From positions 10,001 through 74,000 of the forward strand of contig CAXHUQ010000643.1 of assembly GCA_964020085.1 (NCBI GenBank): DNA of 64,000 nt, given 5' to 3'. Both the position numbers and the translations under genes were made by a program. The DNA is from Micromussa lordhowensis (taxonomy: Eukaryota; Cnidaria; Anthozoa; Scleractinia; Lobophylliidae). Within the stretch, counting starts at the first letter, position 1, and every line of letters begins with the position of its first letter. Of this stretch, positions 23,159-34,291 are shown piece by piece. Under the pieces are notes generated by a model, which was not told where the DNA came from, searched no databases, and saw only the letters and a program-made list of their open reading frames with translations.

Positions 23159-23294
23159 CTGCATTCCAGTGTTTGAAGAAGCCAGGTGCAATTTGTAGGG
23201 TTGCACTCCTGAGGGGGATCCCTTCTTTCTCAAAATATACGAGCTTCGGTGACGACGCTTGAGTTCTCCTCCGTCCGGTAGAGAACCATTGTAA
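23159..23294 (-). CDS. PELI: Pellino, exon 2
   Basis: 136 nt. The first base completes the Gly codon left open by the + strand exon at 6024-6139 (GG|T), followed by YNGSLPDGGELKRRH, RSSYILRKKG and GVQPYKLHLA. This matches YNGALPNGDRGRRKSRFALYKRPKANGVKPS in position and character. The acceptor is TTGGTCAG|T and the donor ATGCAG|GTGTG. The exact phase match with an exon 17 kb away on the other strand is the strongest evidence for an inverted block. Confidence 0.88.
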
Positions 23295-25060
23295 CTGACC
23301 AAGAATTACAAAACCACACACATTTACCACAAAATGTAAACAACACAGTCATGAAAACATTTATTCCTGAATGACGGCAGGGATTGGGAAGACAAAACAG
23401 GCAAATAAGCCCACAGCCTGTAACACTGGAAAGTTATGGGCCATTATTATAAAACGTTTGGGCCATCAGGGTAAATAAATGGGCCATTTAAAAATTTTGG
23501 CGAACAATTTGTAATTCTTGATTGCTGTTGTTTTATAATTTTACAGGACTTCAAGCTAGATTAAAGTGTACGGTCACACAATATAGCTACCGGTAATACA
23601 AATTATATACATGTACAGTACCGCTCAGAAATAAGCGAACATATGACAATACGCGTATGACCATACGCGTACAATGCGTATACCTATACGTGTATACGTA
23701 TTTCTTTGTTATTCACCTCTAACTGTTTCTTTTGTGAAGTATTGTTGGACAAAACAATAAATAGCTTTGTTTGGAAAACTTAAAAAGCGAGAGCCGTTCG
23801 ATTACAGCCAAATTTGCATATTGTAAAAACATCTTCAATGAAGCTATCGTATTTCCAATCTTACAGTTCGCTTTGAAGATTTACCAACTAGCCACCGGTC
23901 GAGTAATAATATCACTGCCTACTTGCAACGACTGCTTGGTTTTCTCCCTGTTTAAGAAAAAGAGTATAATCCGCTAAGCATGTACATGTACATTTCATTT
24001 TACCGCAAAGTTCACCGTGCACGGTGAACCTTTACTGCCGTGAATCTTGTTGACAGGCGACGGCGAATTCTGCGACGGCTAGTTGTTTTTGTCGCTGCCG
24101 TTTTTCGAAGCGTCACAACAAGATGTGAAATGGTAAAAAAAAACCTCGATTCACTATATAAACTGGGTCGTCAAAGTTTTCTGGATCTTTCTGGCGCCAC
24201 ACAAGTAGTTGGTAAAATTCGAAAGGAAGTGTTCTTACAAAGGACCTTAGCATGCGGTACTCATTATGGTATTGAAATGCTTTGTCTGACTGAGGCAGGA
24301 GAGCAGCAAATTGACTAGGTCCCTGAAAAGGACTGAGCAACTTTGGAAAGGCAAGCATTTGCCAAACTCGCATGCCAAAATTGACAGTGGAGATGCCAAA
24401 AACATGGCAGATAAGTCTACCAAAATAACCATTTTTATAATTTGGGAAGCATTGTAAAATAAATGCATGTAAATAAGATTAATTTATTTTAATTTACTTG
24501 TTGTTTCAATTATTGAAAATATATAAATATTATATTTGTAACTAAACCAAGCTAAATCATGTCTCTTTTCTTAAATTTTAAATTTTTGTCACTGTGAATG
24601 TATATTTTGGCTAGATTGCAGAATACCTGGCCCACTTATTTGCATCTCATTAAATAAGAGTAGCAACTATTGTTATATACCTGGTTCTTCAAAGCATACT
24701 GACACATGTAAATGGCTGCGCTGGGTATTCTGCAATCACTCCTATATGTTTATATTTTTGTTTGATGTTGGTTTTTATTGTGATATCTTCACTAATATTC
24801 ATGCTACCTTGCTTGTATTTATTGTTATTATTATTCTTATAATAGTATTAACTGTTCAGTGTTGGTGGTAATTCTATCTTAAATAGCATTTTAAAAAAAT
24901 GGTTTGAAATCTGGATATTTGAGTATATGATGACTTGTGTGAATACAAAAGTAAACAGATGACTGGTACAATATTGGTTAATTGCAAGAAACTTTGTTGA
25001 AAATTTTAAAGTATATGGAGAAACTGTTGCTAAGTTTAGGTTTGTATCACTCTAGTGAAA
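23295..25060. other. Breakpoint-bearing intronic region, no gene
   Basis: This contains the second copy of the 26-bp word (23615-23640), a run of ATACGCGTA-type palindromic words (23638-23700) and a perfect 20-bp palindrome at 24010-24029 (GTTCACCGTGCACGGTGAAC). Frames at 24040-24318 (+) and 24113-24373 (-) overlap and match nothing known. The right-hand junction of the inverted Pellino block must lie between 23294 and 26271. Confidence 0.5.
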
Positions 25061-25064
25061 TTAA

Positions 25065-25215
25065 GTCGCCTAAAGTCGCTTTAAGTCGCCTAAAGTCGCC
25101 TTAAGTTGCCTTAAGTCGCCTAACGTCGCAATGATTTTTTGGCCAATTTCGCTTAAGTCGCCTTAAGTCGCCTTAAATCGCCCAAAGTCGCCTTAAGTTA
25201 CGGCGACTTAAGGTC
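25065..25215. repeat. 11-12 bp array of GTCGCCTTAA words
   Basis: About a dozen units of TTAAGTCGCC/CTAAAGTCGCC run to 25200. The array then flips to GGCGACTTAAGG followed by CCCAGAGTAGGCCT. Part of it is thus inverted, and part direct, relative to the short array at 15631-15663. Downstream (to about 25700) homology to 15.7-16.0 kb continues. Confidence 0.8.
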
Positions 25216-26270
25216 CCAGAGTAGGCCTATGTTGAATATGTGCTTCCATGCCGAGGCCAAGTGAGCAATTCAATGTAGAGACCTGATATGTTCAGAAATC
25301 TCTTTGTAGTTCTACACAGAGGTCAAGCATTCTCAGCAGGTTCAAATGGAAATGTTTGTGGAAAAACGGAAATAATTTCCGACTGCCGGGTAGATAGTTT
25401 TTTGAAAAACTGTGTGTCACACAAAGTTTGGCCACTATTCGTGACTTGTAAACCCAAAACATTGTATAAAAGCGCTTGTTGTTTCTGACCAAAGATCAAC
25501 TACTGAAATACTCTCGGGAGGTTTCAAATAATAACAAAATTTTTTTGGAAATGGATTATCTATGAATTTTTGACAACCGGTATCTAATTTTTTGAACAAC
25601 TATGCCCATGACTGTGAGTCAAGATTTTTATACTATGCTGAGGCTAAGAGAATTTGTCTACTTACAAAGTGCACTTGTTGGTTTGATCTACAAGCACTTT
25701 CGCTCGAATAAACAGCGCACACTAGAGTTGATTCCAGAAAACAACTTGAGTCTTGATGAGCTTATAAATTATCTAATTCAAACGTAAGAAATCCAATTTT
25801 CAAACATTTTTAAAAAAATAAAATTTCAGGGAAATTACTTTCCGAAATAAATCGTGAATCTATGCTGAAAGAATTTAACACTTTGAAGCCTTGCGGCGTC
25901 CCAAAGATAAATAGTGTTCTGTTCTGCTCAACAACATCTGACTACATCCTAAAATGGTCAAAAAAGTCTCACTGTACACTGGAAATCAGAATTCGAGCTG
26001 AGAAAATCTGAGTTTTTTCTGCATAGCCTTCAAACTGCATTATCTTAAAGTTCTATGTATGTATGACTCTACACACTGCCGCCTCATCAGGCTCATGATT
26101 TCGCTCGCCTGACCCATTGGCAACCAGTGACCGTCACTGGAAAAGTGTGAGTTTTATGACAGCTGTTTACAGTATGCTTTGGTGCTTGACTAGAAACTTA
26201 AAGGTGATCTGTTATACCAGAATTTCTTGTTCAAGAGTTTTACTGGGTCATGTTTTATTTTCGTTTGCAG

Positions 26271-26402
26271 CAGTCTGGCAGCCGTGTGGCCAGTGCTCAG
26301 CCTTATGTATACCTCAAGTGTGGCCATGTCCATGGTCTTCACACTTGGAATTCACCCGAGATAAATGCTGCTGATAAAAGAACATGTCCAGTCTGTTTAC
26401 AG
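26271..26402 (+). CDS. PELI: Pellino, exon 8 (RING-like domain, first half)
   Basis: 132 nt, 44 codons, phase 0-0, from TTTGCAG| to TTACAG|GTAGG. It encodes QPYVYLKCGHVHGLHTWN and KRTCPVCLQ, the first zinc-ligand set of the C-terminal RING-like (C3HC4-type) domain of Pellino (CGHVHGYHNWG ... CPMC). This domain recruits the E2 and gives ubiquitin ligase activity. It joins in phase to exon 7 on the opposite strand. Confidence 0.95.
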
Positions 26403-26639
26403 GTAGGAGGGCTATCTTCATTTTCAATAACCAAAATCCTCCAAAGAAGAATTATTTGAAGTGTGCTATGGATCAAGTGGCCTTTAAGCCCTAGTTGGAG
26501 TCATTGTGTTGTGTTGTTGATCTCAGTACCTCTCTTAATAAAGAAATATAAATGGACTGTTACTGTGAAATTGTTAGGAGCAACCTCAGGCAAAAATGCT
26601 GGTGTAGGGGGGAACCTGCAGTGTACCAGCATCCCATCT

Positions 26640-27040
26640 AGGAGGATTTAGCAATAAACCATGTTTCTTCATGCCGCAGAAACCATAGATTAACGCCAGC
26701 ATGGGTGACCCACTTGGCATCTCCAGTCCAGTGGATGGTTATAGGTAACGGTAAAGTCTGCATCTGAGTGGCTCATCAGGCCGGAGCTTATCCCGGCTTC
26801 AGTAGCATGAAGCGATTAGGAGTATTTCTACTCCCCCCTGGGTAGGATGCTAGTCTATTGCAGGGTTACCCCCCAGCATTAAATTTGCCAGTACCCATTT
26901 ATGCACCTGGTGGAGAGAGGCACCATGAGAGTAAAGTGTCTTGCCCAAGAACACAACACAATGTCCCCGGCCAGGGCTCGAAACCCGGACTGCTCACTCT
27001 GGAGTTGAGCTCACTAACCATGAGACCACCATGCCTCCCA
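26640..27040 (-). mobile_element. tRNA-derived SINE
   Basis: On the - strand it opens with GGGAGGCATGGTGGTCTCAT and GGTTAGTGAG (A-box region) and a B-box-like GGTTTCGAGCC. A body follows with TTCTTGGGCAAGACACTTTA, GTGCCTCTCTCCACC and ATAAATGGGTACTGGC. This conserved body is typical of dispersed invertebrate SINEs. A decayed relative is at 15300-15520. It lies in a Pellino intron, antisense to exons 8-9. Confidence 0.7.
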
Positions 27041-27370
27041 TAAATGGTTATAGACTTTTATATTGATATTTCATATCATATCACGTTGATAAAGTAAAAA
27101 CTCATTTCCATTTACTTTTAACACACGTTTACATATGTGACTACAATAGTACATGTAGAACGGTAGAACTCATTGGTTGATAGCCATATACTTTCTCAGC
27201 TTTGGCAAACATAATTTCACAAAGAGCTTGGAAATAACAACATGATTAAACTAGCTAGGATAATAATAATCGTGATTTAAGGTGGATGCTTTAAAGTAGC
27301 AGAGTCATACTGCAGCTTAAGTGCCCTATTTATTTCAATGTTACTTAATATTGATCACTGTTGAAATCAG

Positions 27371-27486
27371 GCCAGCAGTTATGTTCCATTGAGCCTTGGA
27401 AGGGAGCCAGTATTCTACCAAGGAGAACCTGTGGCAAACCATGCTTTTGTACCATGCGGACATGTTTGTTCTGAAGAAACAGTCAG
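27371..27486 (+). CDS. PELI: Pellino, exon 9 (RING-like domain, second half)
   Basis: 116 nt from AATCAG| to GTCAG|GTAC (phase 0 to 2). It encodes ASSYVPLSLGREPVFYQGEP and HAFVPCGHVCSEETV, matching GPYVPLWLGCEAGFYVDAGP and HAFTPCGHVCSEKS of known Pellinos. The second CGHVC ligand set is intact. Confidence 0.95.
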
Positions 27487-27703
27487 GTACATGTAAGATT
27501 CAACCGGCTTGAACAACTGTTCTCCCCTCAATTTGTTGATTGAAATTCAGACCTCTGATTGGTTGATGTGTAGTTTGGAATATTTACACAGAGATAGTAA
27601 CAAGAGGTCCTACAGAGTCAAATTTCAGAAATTTCCAAACCAACCCTGTGAACTGGGTAGATTTGGGCTTTGTATGAAGCTGACAAACGGCTAACAAAAA
27701 TAC

Positions 27704-28112
27704 AAAACATTTTAGAATAAAAAGGTAGCGATACAAAAACATGAAGTTTCGGCAACGGCATGTCACCATTATCAAATGCAAATTATAACAAGGTAGTGAA
27801 CGTTATATATAAAATAGTAGGTGACAAAATACATTAGAATAAACGAGGCGGGAAAAGAAGAGACAAAAGAATGAGAAAATTTTAAATAGACAGTCTCGCT
27901 GGAATGGAGTCATTTTGAGTGTTCAGAGTCGGTCTCTTTTTCCTTATCGAAAGCATCTCATAAATAAGGCACTCGAATTTTCCGTTGCATTTCTAGTTAC
28001 TATTTTATATATAACGTTCACTATCTTGTTATAATTTACATTTGATAATGGTGACATGTCGTTGCCGAAACATCATGTTTTTCTATCGCTACTTTTTATT
28101 CTAAAATGTTTT
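27704..28112. mobile_element. Foldback element, arms of about 120 bp
   Basis: AAAACATTTTAGAATAAAAA at the left is inverted at the right. The pairing continues through TTTCGGCAACG, CATGTCACCATTATCAAATG and AACGTTATATATAAAATAGT. The unpaired core is about 170 bp. It is non-coding and intronic in Pellino. Confidence 0.85.
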
Positions 28113-28348
28113 TCAAAACCGTTCATTATTAAAAATACAAAAGCTAGGTATGTTGGGTGCTTACTGTTTAAGTCCAGAAAATTTAGTTGAAAGTCAAATG
28201 GAAATTATGAAAAATCTGTTCAGAAATAATAGATTCCCTCCAGAATTTGTCCTCTTTTTCCCTTCAGAACATAGCGGCGAAAATTTCTTACCTTTTGCTG
28301 TATTTACCAGTTTCCTGTCTCTCATCAACTGAAAACAGGAAATCAAAT

Positions 28349-28532
28349 AGCAGATTTACACAATATCATCACTTGACCACAACTACCAGAATTCCTTTTG
28401 CTTTTTCTTTGTTATTTAAATTTTGAAGCCTCAGTGGGGTTTAAATAACAATTGCTCTAATTAGCATAAGAAACAGAAAAAGTGAAGGATTCTGGTAGTT
28501 GTAGTCAAATGATGCTGTCATGCAAATCGCCT
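28349..28532. mobile_element. 184-bp MITE with ISL2EU-type ends and AT target duplication
   Basis: The ends AGCAGATTT and (complement) AGGCGATTTGCATGA are flanked by AT on both sides. The inner terminal repeat CTACAACTACCAGAAT is identical to part of the terminal repeat of the autonomous ISL2EU element at 29935-34363. This makes it a plausible non-autonomous derivative mobilised by that transposase. It lies in the last Pellino intron. Confidence 0.7.
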
Positions 28533-28700
28533 ATTGTAAATGGTAAGTGCCATCTCATTCGGTTGGTTTTGCTGATTTTGGAAAAACCTTTAAACTGATT
28601 TAAGCATTATCCCAACCAGTTTATCCTGACAAATGGCAAGCACCTGTTGTACAGTATTTAAGGAGAACTGTTATTGAATATATATTTCCTGGTCATGTAG

Positions 28701-28824
28701 GTTTTGGCAGCAGGTTCCTATTCCCCATGGATGTGACGCTTTCCAGGCCATTTGTCCTTTCTGTGCCCAGCCTCTGGAAGGTGAAGATGGCTTTGTCAAA
28801 CTCATATTCTCAACCGATGAGTAA
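28701..28824 (+). CDS. PELI: Pellino, exon 10 (C-terminus)
   Basis: From CATGTAG| to a TAA stop at 28822-28824. The first base completes Arg from exon 9, followed by FWQQVPIPHGCDAFQAICPF, then CAQPLEG and VKLIFSTDE. This matches the family end YWSQIPLPHGTHAFHAACPFCA...IKLIFQG. The final CPFC zinc ligands are intact, so the RING-like domain is complete. Confidence 0.95.
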
Positions 28825-29732
28825 CTTATTTAAGTTAAGAATACACCTGAGAAAATTATTCTATTCTGATTGGCCATGAGCAGTGCAGTTCAAGTGTAAC
28901 TCAAGTTTAAAAAGTGTAACTCGAGTGCAAAGTTTTAATTTGGGTACAAATAACAAGATTAATACAGACATCTAAAAATTGCAATATGTTAAAGGCAGTC
29001 AAAGTTTGCCCTATGTCTTCCAAAGATAGCTGAAGATAATTACATGATTTCTGAACTCTCACAAATATCACCTGAACATGTTTGAACCCTGGGAAGATCT
29101 CCCAAACCCTTCCAGAGATTTCTGAACAGCTTTGAAGATAATCCAAAGATTGCCAAAGATTCTCAAATATTTTCAGAAGTTTGTTGGGGTGGCACTGTAC
29201 GCTGCCTTGGTGATCAATTTAAGTACAGCCAAAGGCTGCATAGCCTGTTTTTCAAGTGTGCTATTAACCAGTCATCATATGATTTTCTCATGCAATTTGG
29301 AATAATTGTTTTAGAAACTACAAATATTAACTAAATAAATTGGATTAATTAATTAGAGTATTAGCCATGGAAACATTAACTTGTAGTTATTTATTCCAAA
29401 TTGTACTGGGAACAATCTATACAAATAAAACAAATAGTGTACAGCTTTACTCCAATTATTCACATAAATTTATAAGTTACCAGTGAGTTAAAAAATAATT
29501 TATTTGTGAAATAGTTTAAGGGTAAATATTGTGTCATGTTTCATGTTCAGATACTGCCGATGAAATTGCTGGTCATATTTAGATTGAAGGCATATAATTT
29601 AGAACTTTGGGACTGGTTGCTTCTATAGCTATTGAAATTGTACAGTAGTTGTGTCTAGTTCAAGACATTTCTTTTTCACCAACACAAAGAGTAATTCTGG
29701 TAATAATTTGTCTGCAAACCAGTGGTCTGGGT
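28825..29732. other. 3' flank of Pellino, no gene
   Basis: AT-rich sequence that may include the Pellino 3' UTR. A 79-codon - strand frame at 28907-29146 has no recognised motif. Confidence 0.45.
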
Positions 29733-30000
29733 TCTGTCCTAGAGCTAGCTTTCCATAAGGCTTATCGTAGCTCAAATAAAAGGGGACGTTTATTCAAAAA
29801 TTTATAGTCCTGCAACGGGGTTACCATCACGCAAGACGCCTAAATAAAATGAAATAACTCTCCTGCAAGCCTTTTGAGGCCAGGAAGACTAATTTCACGG
29901 TCTCTTCGTTGAATCAGGAATTGTTCAATTTAATAGCACATTTTGCACGATGACGTCATGCGCGCACTGCATTCTGGTTGTTGTAGTCAGCAAAAACAAA

Positions 30001-30478
30001 ATGGCGTCTCATAGCAGGCGGGTTCACTTGCTGTGTTCCAGGGTGTTTTAGCAACAGTAAAAGAGACGTGAATCTCTCGTTCTATGGTTTCCCTAAAGAA
30101 AAGAATTTGCGGAAACGCTGGTTGCACAAAATATCGAGGAAGAATTTCTCCCCGAGCACTGGACACCGGGTATGTAGCTTACATTTCGAAGGAGGCCAAA
30201 AAAACTACATGAACAATGTTCCTGTTATTTTTCCTTTGGCAAAGTCCCATCCAAGACCGTCACCCAAACCAAGGAGAAAGGTCATTTTACACGGGCCTTC
30301 AACATCTAGTCAAGAGACACCGGCTACATTCAGTTCAGCAGCTTCAAGCACAACAGAAAATGACGAGTCGGAGCGTGATGGTACACAACAACAGATTGAA
30401 CGACTGAGAGATGAACTGCAAAACGTCCTGCGCTTAAAAGAATCATTGGAACTTCAAATTTGGTTTGAGGCGGTTTAA
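30001..30478 (+). pseudogene. THAP zinc finger part of ISL2EU transposase
   Basis: The frame reads [20 protein letters not shown], then [11 protein letters not shown] and HRVCSLHF. This is a full THAP (C2-CH) DNA-binding domain, with CxxxC at the start and CxLH about 50 residues on. A Thr/Ser-rich linker and a short coiled-coil-like segment ([20 protein letters not shown]) follow. The ATG at 30001 ([12 protein letters not shown]) is one frame off from the THAP frame, implying an indel near 30020-30035. The frame stops at 30478 after a second shift near 30450-30458, where the DDE frame takes over. Confidence 0.75.
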
Positions 30479-31388
30479 AAATTCAGACAAAGATATGTCT
30501 TATTACACTGGCTTGACCTATGGTCAGTTTGTGGCGTTATTCAAATTCCTAAATGCCTATGATATTTGCCATCGACTGAATTATTGGGGCTCTGATTATG
30601 CTAAGATACAATTACCTGAAAGTGAAAAGAGGGGACAAAAGCGCTCCTTAGAACCCGAAGATGAGCTTTTTCTAACATTGTGTCGATTGAGGGTTAATAT
30701 CCCGGAGAAAGTATTGGCTGATAACTATAATATGAGTGTCCCGGAGGTTTCAAGGATTTTTGCTACCTGGCTTGATTTACTTTATTCAAGGTTAATTCAA
30801 CTTCCTGTCTGGGCTACCAAAAAGACCATTGAAGAAACAATGCCTGAAGTCTTTCAGCAAAAATACCCACTCACAAGAGTTATCCTCGACTGCACTGAAT
30901 TATTTATTGAAAAGCCCTCATGTTTCCGTGCACAATCTGCTACTTACTCTACATATAAATCCCACAATACAGCCAAGGGCCTTGTTGCAATAGCACCTAA
31001 TGGTGCCTTAACTTTTATTTCTGATCTGTATGGAGGCCATTGCAGTGACAAAATTATTGTTGAAGATTGTGGTATTCTACAGCTTCTTGAAGAGGGGGAT
31101 TCAGTAATGGCAGATCGTGGTTTTGAAATCCAAGACCTATTAGCCCCAAGGAAAGTTTACCTTAATATCCCACCATTTATGAGAAGTAAGGACCAGCTAA
31201 ATCCTGACGAAGAGGATGAAACAAGAGAGATTGCATCTGTACGCATACATGTTGAAAGGGCTATTGAAAGAGTTAAAAACTGTAACATTCTCAAACAGAT
31301 ATTACCAAATTCTATGTCTGAAGATATTGGCAAAATCTGGAAAGTCTGCTGTTTACTGGCCAATTTTAAGGGGCCACTAGTTGTATAG
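30465..31388 (+). pseudogene. DDE transposase domain (DDE_Tnp_4 type), ISL2EU
   Basis: The 307-codon frame has the DDE_4 pattern: DCTELFIEKP (Asp about residue 142), ISDLYGGHCSDK, MADRGFEIQDL (Asp about 217) and HVERAIERVKNC (Glu about 264). It begins by overlap with the THAP frame. Upstream in this frame KFGLRRF continues the protein, so THAP and DDE were one polypeptide before a 1-nt shift. It would cut and join the element at AT targets. The catalytic core itself is unbroken to a normal end (FKGPLVV stop). Confidence 0.85.
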
Positions 31389-31970
31389 CAATTATTTGTA
31401 ATTTTGGGTAGTAGGGATGATGCAGTGATGAGAGTGCTCTATTTCTAGCAATGTGATGTGGCTTGATTTACAGCCCTCTGCCATATGTGGGTCAAGTTTG
31501 CACTATCTTACTTGCTCCATGGGTTTTCGCAGGGTTCTCTAGTTTTCTTCCCTCCTCAAAAACTAACACTTCAAATTGCAATGTTCTACCTGGATAGAGA
31601 CCTACATGAAAACCAGTTAACTTAAAGCTGATATGACTCCCTCTCTAAATACTAGCTACATAATTTTCTTTTGTGTCCAACCCCTTCTCATTTTTTTTTA
31701 TGTTGGAAACCCTTATATACACTTGATTTTTATTATAACAAGCTACTTTGATTTGTTATTATTGGTAGTAGAGGGGACTTTGACAGGAATCATGAAAATC
31801 AATTTTCTGTGGAAATGCTTAAATACAACAGGCTTAATATATGAATATCATGAACTCAACCAAACAACGGTTCAGTGGTTATATGTATATCTGTTGGCAC
31901 TGAATTAACTGTACTCATACTAGTGCAACTCTATATCTTGTAGACACAATTTCTTTTCCAAACAATTCAG
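31389..31970. other. Spacer between the two convergent ISL2EU genes
   Basis: A hydrophobic 91-codon frame (31633-31908) lies here but has no recognised motif. It is AT-rich and is probably 3' untranslated sequence of the transposase and nuclease genes. Confidence 0.45.
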
Positions 31971-34291
31971 TCATTTATAGGAAAAGATCTTTGGGTACAT
32001 AGGGATTCCTCTCTTCACCCGGCCAGTAAGTAGTTCAGGAACCATGGCATAGAGATAAAAGTCAAGAAGCTTCTTCTTGAGTCCTTCCCAGAATGTTGGG
32101 TCAAAGTAAATTCTCTCAATGTGTATGTCCTCATGGTTCATGAAAGTAGTATACACCACAAAATCACACCAGGACTGCCTAGTTATTGCCATACCCCCCT
32201 GAACTTGTATATAGTATGAATGTTTTTTTTTAGTTTGAGTTTCGAGTCTGTAATCTCCAAGCAGAAATTCCTGGTGTGCTGTGCAAGAGTTTTCAATAAT
32301 GGAACTCTTTCATCCACCTGTTCCTTTAACTTTGATGGGAATAACTTGTATTTTGCTTCAATATTTCCCACTGGATGATATTTGTTTGTTGGATCAGTTA
32401 CTTCACCATCAACACTTGCGGCCAGAACAGGATTTTCCTTATCAATAACAAGGCCTTTCTCTTTCACAGTGATACCACCATGGCCATTGATGTTTTGATA
32501 TTCAATATACTTACTTATAATGACTGGTTCCATTTCCAACCCAACTTTACACTGATATGGTACACTTGGCCTAACTTTGTACTGAAACAGATCCCTTACA
32601 AGCCTATCAGGTGGTGTAGTTACTCTTCTATTACTGATTTCACCAAATTTTGATGCAGTCAGTCTCCCATTTCTGTATTTGAACCACTCTGAGTTGCTAG
32701 ATTGCCCCCTTGTTTTCTCCTCAACAGTGCTGATACCATCTTCGTTTATTTTGATGGATTTCATGCACTCTTTACAGACCATTGTAAAGTTTTCCTCAGT
32801 TAAATCCAAGTCATCGGGGTAACTCTGTGAGGGATTGGGTATTGTAAAGTCATCGTTACTTTGAACACTAGCAACCTCCAAGTTTTCTTCATTAATCATA
32901 GCAATGCCAGTTTGTACAGCCATGCACGTTTCCATAGCTGGTTCAGGTAAGTTGGAAATTATTACAGAATGGGAAATGACTAAGTGAGATGAAAAGTTTA
33001 TATCTAGTGGCTCACACTCATTTCCCTCAGAACAGTGAATTGAATCTTTCATGAACAGGTGATTTAATTCACATTCAGAAGCTTCTGTTTCCGTCTGAGT
33101 TGCATCTCTCTTACGTTTTCCAGGAACATAGTCATGATCAGCATCGACAGCATGTTTGGCAAAGTTATCTTCTACCTTTTTCACAGTTACAGGTTCGCAA
33201 TCATTGCCTTCTAACAAATTGATAATCACTGCATTTGATTCCTTTGGCAACTTTTTTAATTCTTTACACAGGTCCATTACCTGCTCCCTTGTAACACGTT
33301 GAGCAAAGGATGGACACGATGAATATGCTTCTTTATCATTTTTTCTTTGAATTCTTTTATCAGTCTTCTGTCGTTTGTCTGCATCATAATCATGCTTGAT
33401 CATCAGTATATCCTTGAAAAGAATCGGAACGTTGGAAGTTCGTTGGGTGGGTTTATGCCATTGCTGAGGCTTCTCTGTGCAGGAAGTATTTGTAGGAATT
33501 TGCTTGAGGTCACTTTCAGGGAAGTCAAGTATGGTATATAATAATGCTCCAACATGTTTACAATATCCGTTAGCACCAGCTTTACAGGTGCATTGAGCTG
33601 ACATCACTTCGCCCGTCTTATTCTGTCGAACTTTTGTTCTATATACCTTATTCCTGGTCATAGAAGCCTTAACCCTTGCTTCAAAAAAACAGAAATCGTC
33701 ATGTGAGCTATTAAATTTAACATCGACAACATGGGAAGCCTTAAACAAAGCGTATCCCTCTCGTTTACTTTTAAACGCCCCTCGTCTTTTTTCTTCGCTG
33801 TTTCTCCCTCCAGAGAGGTAAGAAAAGATAAAACAATGTTGAAACTCCGGAGCGTTGTCTAGGCTTAAGGTCCAGCCTTCCTTGGGCCACTCAACTGCTT
33901 TGTTAACACCATCATTGCCATTATTCTCGAATTGCTTTTTATTGGAGTGAATTCCCCCATCAGGATCAATTACCTTGTTATGTAGTCCGCTAGAAATATA
34001 ATCTTTAACCCTAGAAATAAAATATGAATAGAAAATTCAATGACGGAGAAGCAGGAATGGAAAAGCACTGCACACTTTTGAAGTTTACCTTTGAAGTAGT
34101 TGCATACGAGTTCCAGATACACTCGCCCCTCTACATTTCAACCAACGCTTCAACTCATCGTTTTTTAACTGTTCAGCTTTCCTTCCCTTTAAAGATGCCC
34201 CGGGAACATCGTCCTCTGTTAAGATTGTTCGAAAACGCTTGTTGTTCGAATTATTGACATCCGCTTCGCACACTTCGTTTGCCGCCATCAT
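31971..34291 (-). pseudogene. SAP-SWIM-YqaJ nuclease of ISL2EU, one frameshift
   Basis: Exon 1 (34291-34089) encodes MMAANEVCEAD... and a SAP motif (LKNDELKRWLKCRGASVSGT). An intron of 78 nt (34088-34011, GTAAAC...TTTCTAG) joins in phase 2 to VKDYISSGL. Exon 2 holds a SWIM zinc finger (CTCKAGANGYCKH, about residues 208-220) and, from about residue 503, a YqaJ-type nuclease: YRNGRLTASKFGE, GLEME (Glu), ASVDGE (Asp) and NIEAKYK (E-x-K). A 9-base A run (32223-32231) shifts the frame: it ends early at 32183, while the proper continuation (MAITRQSWCDFVVYT) is in another frame to 31971. Function in transposition is not established for the family; a role in processing DNA ends is inferred. Confidence 0.85.

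Noticed and set aside
24040..24373. Overlapping + (92 codon) and - (86 codon) frames
   Set aside because: Neither has a recognisable motif or splice context; both are probably chance frames.
32375..33541. + strand frames opposite the nuclease
   Set aside because: Antisense shadows of the long - strand nuclease exon; no independent motif.
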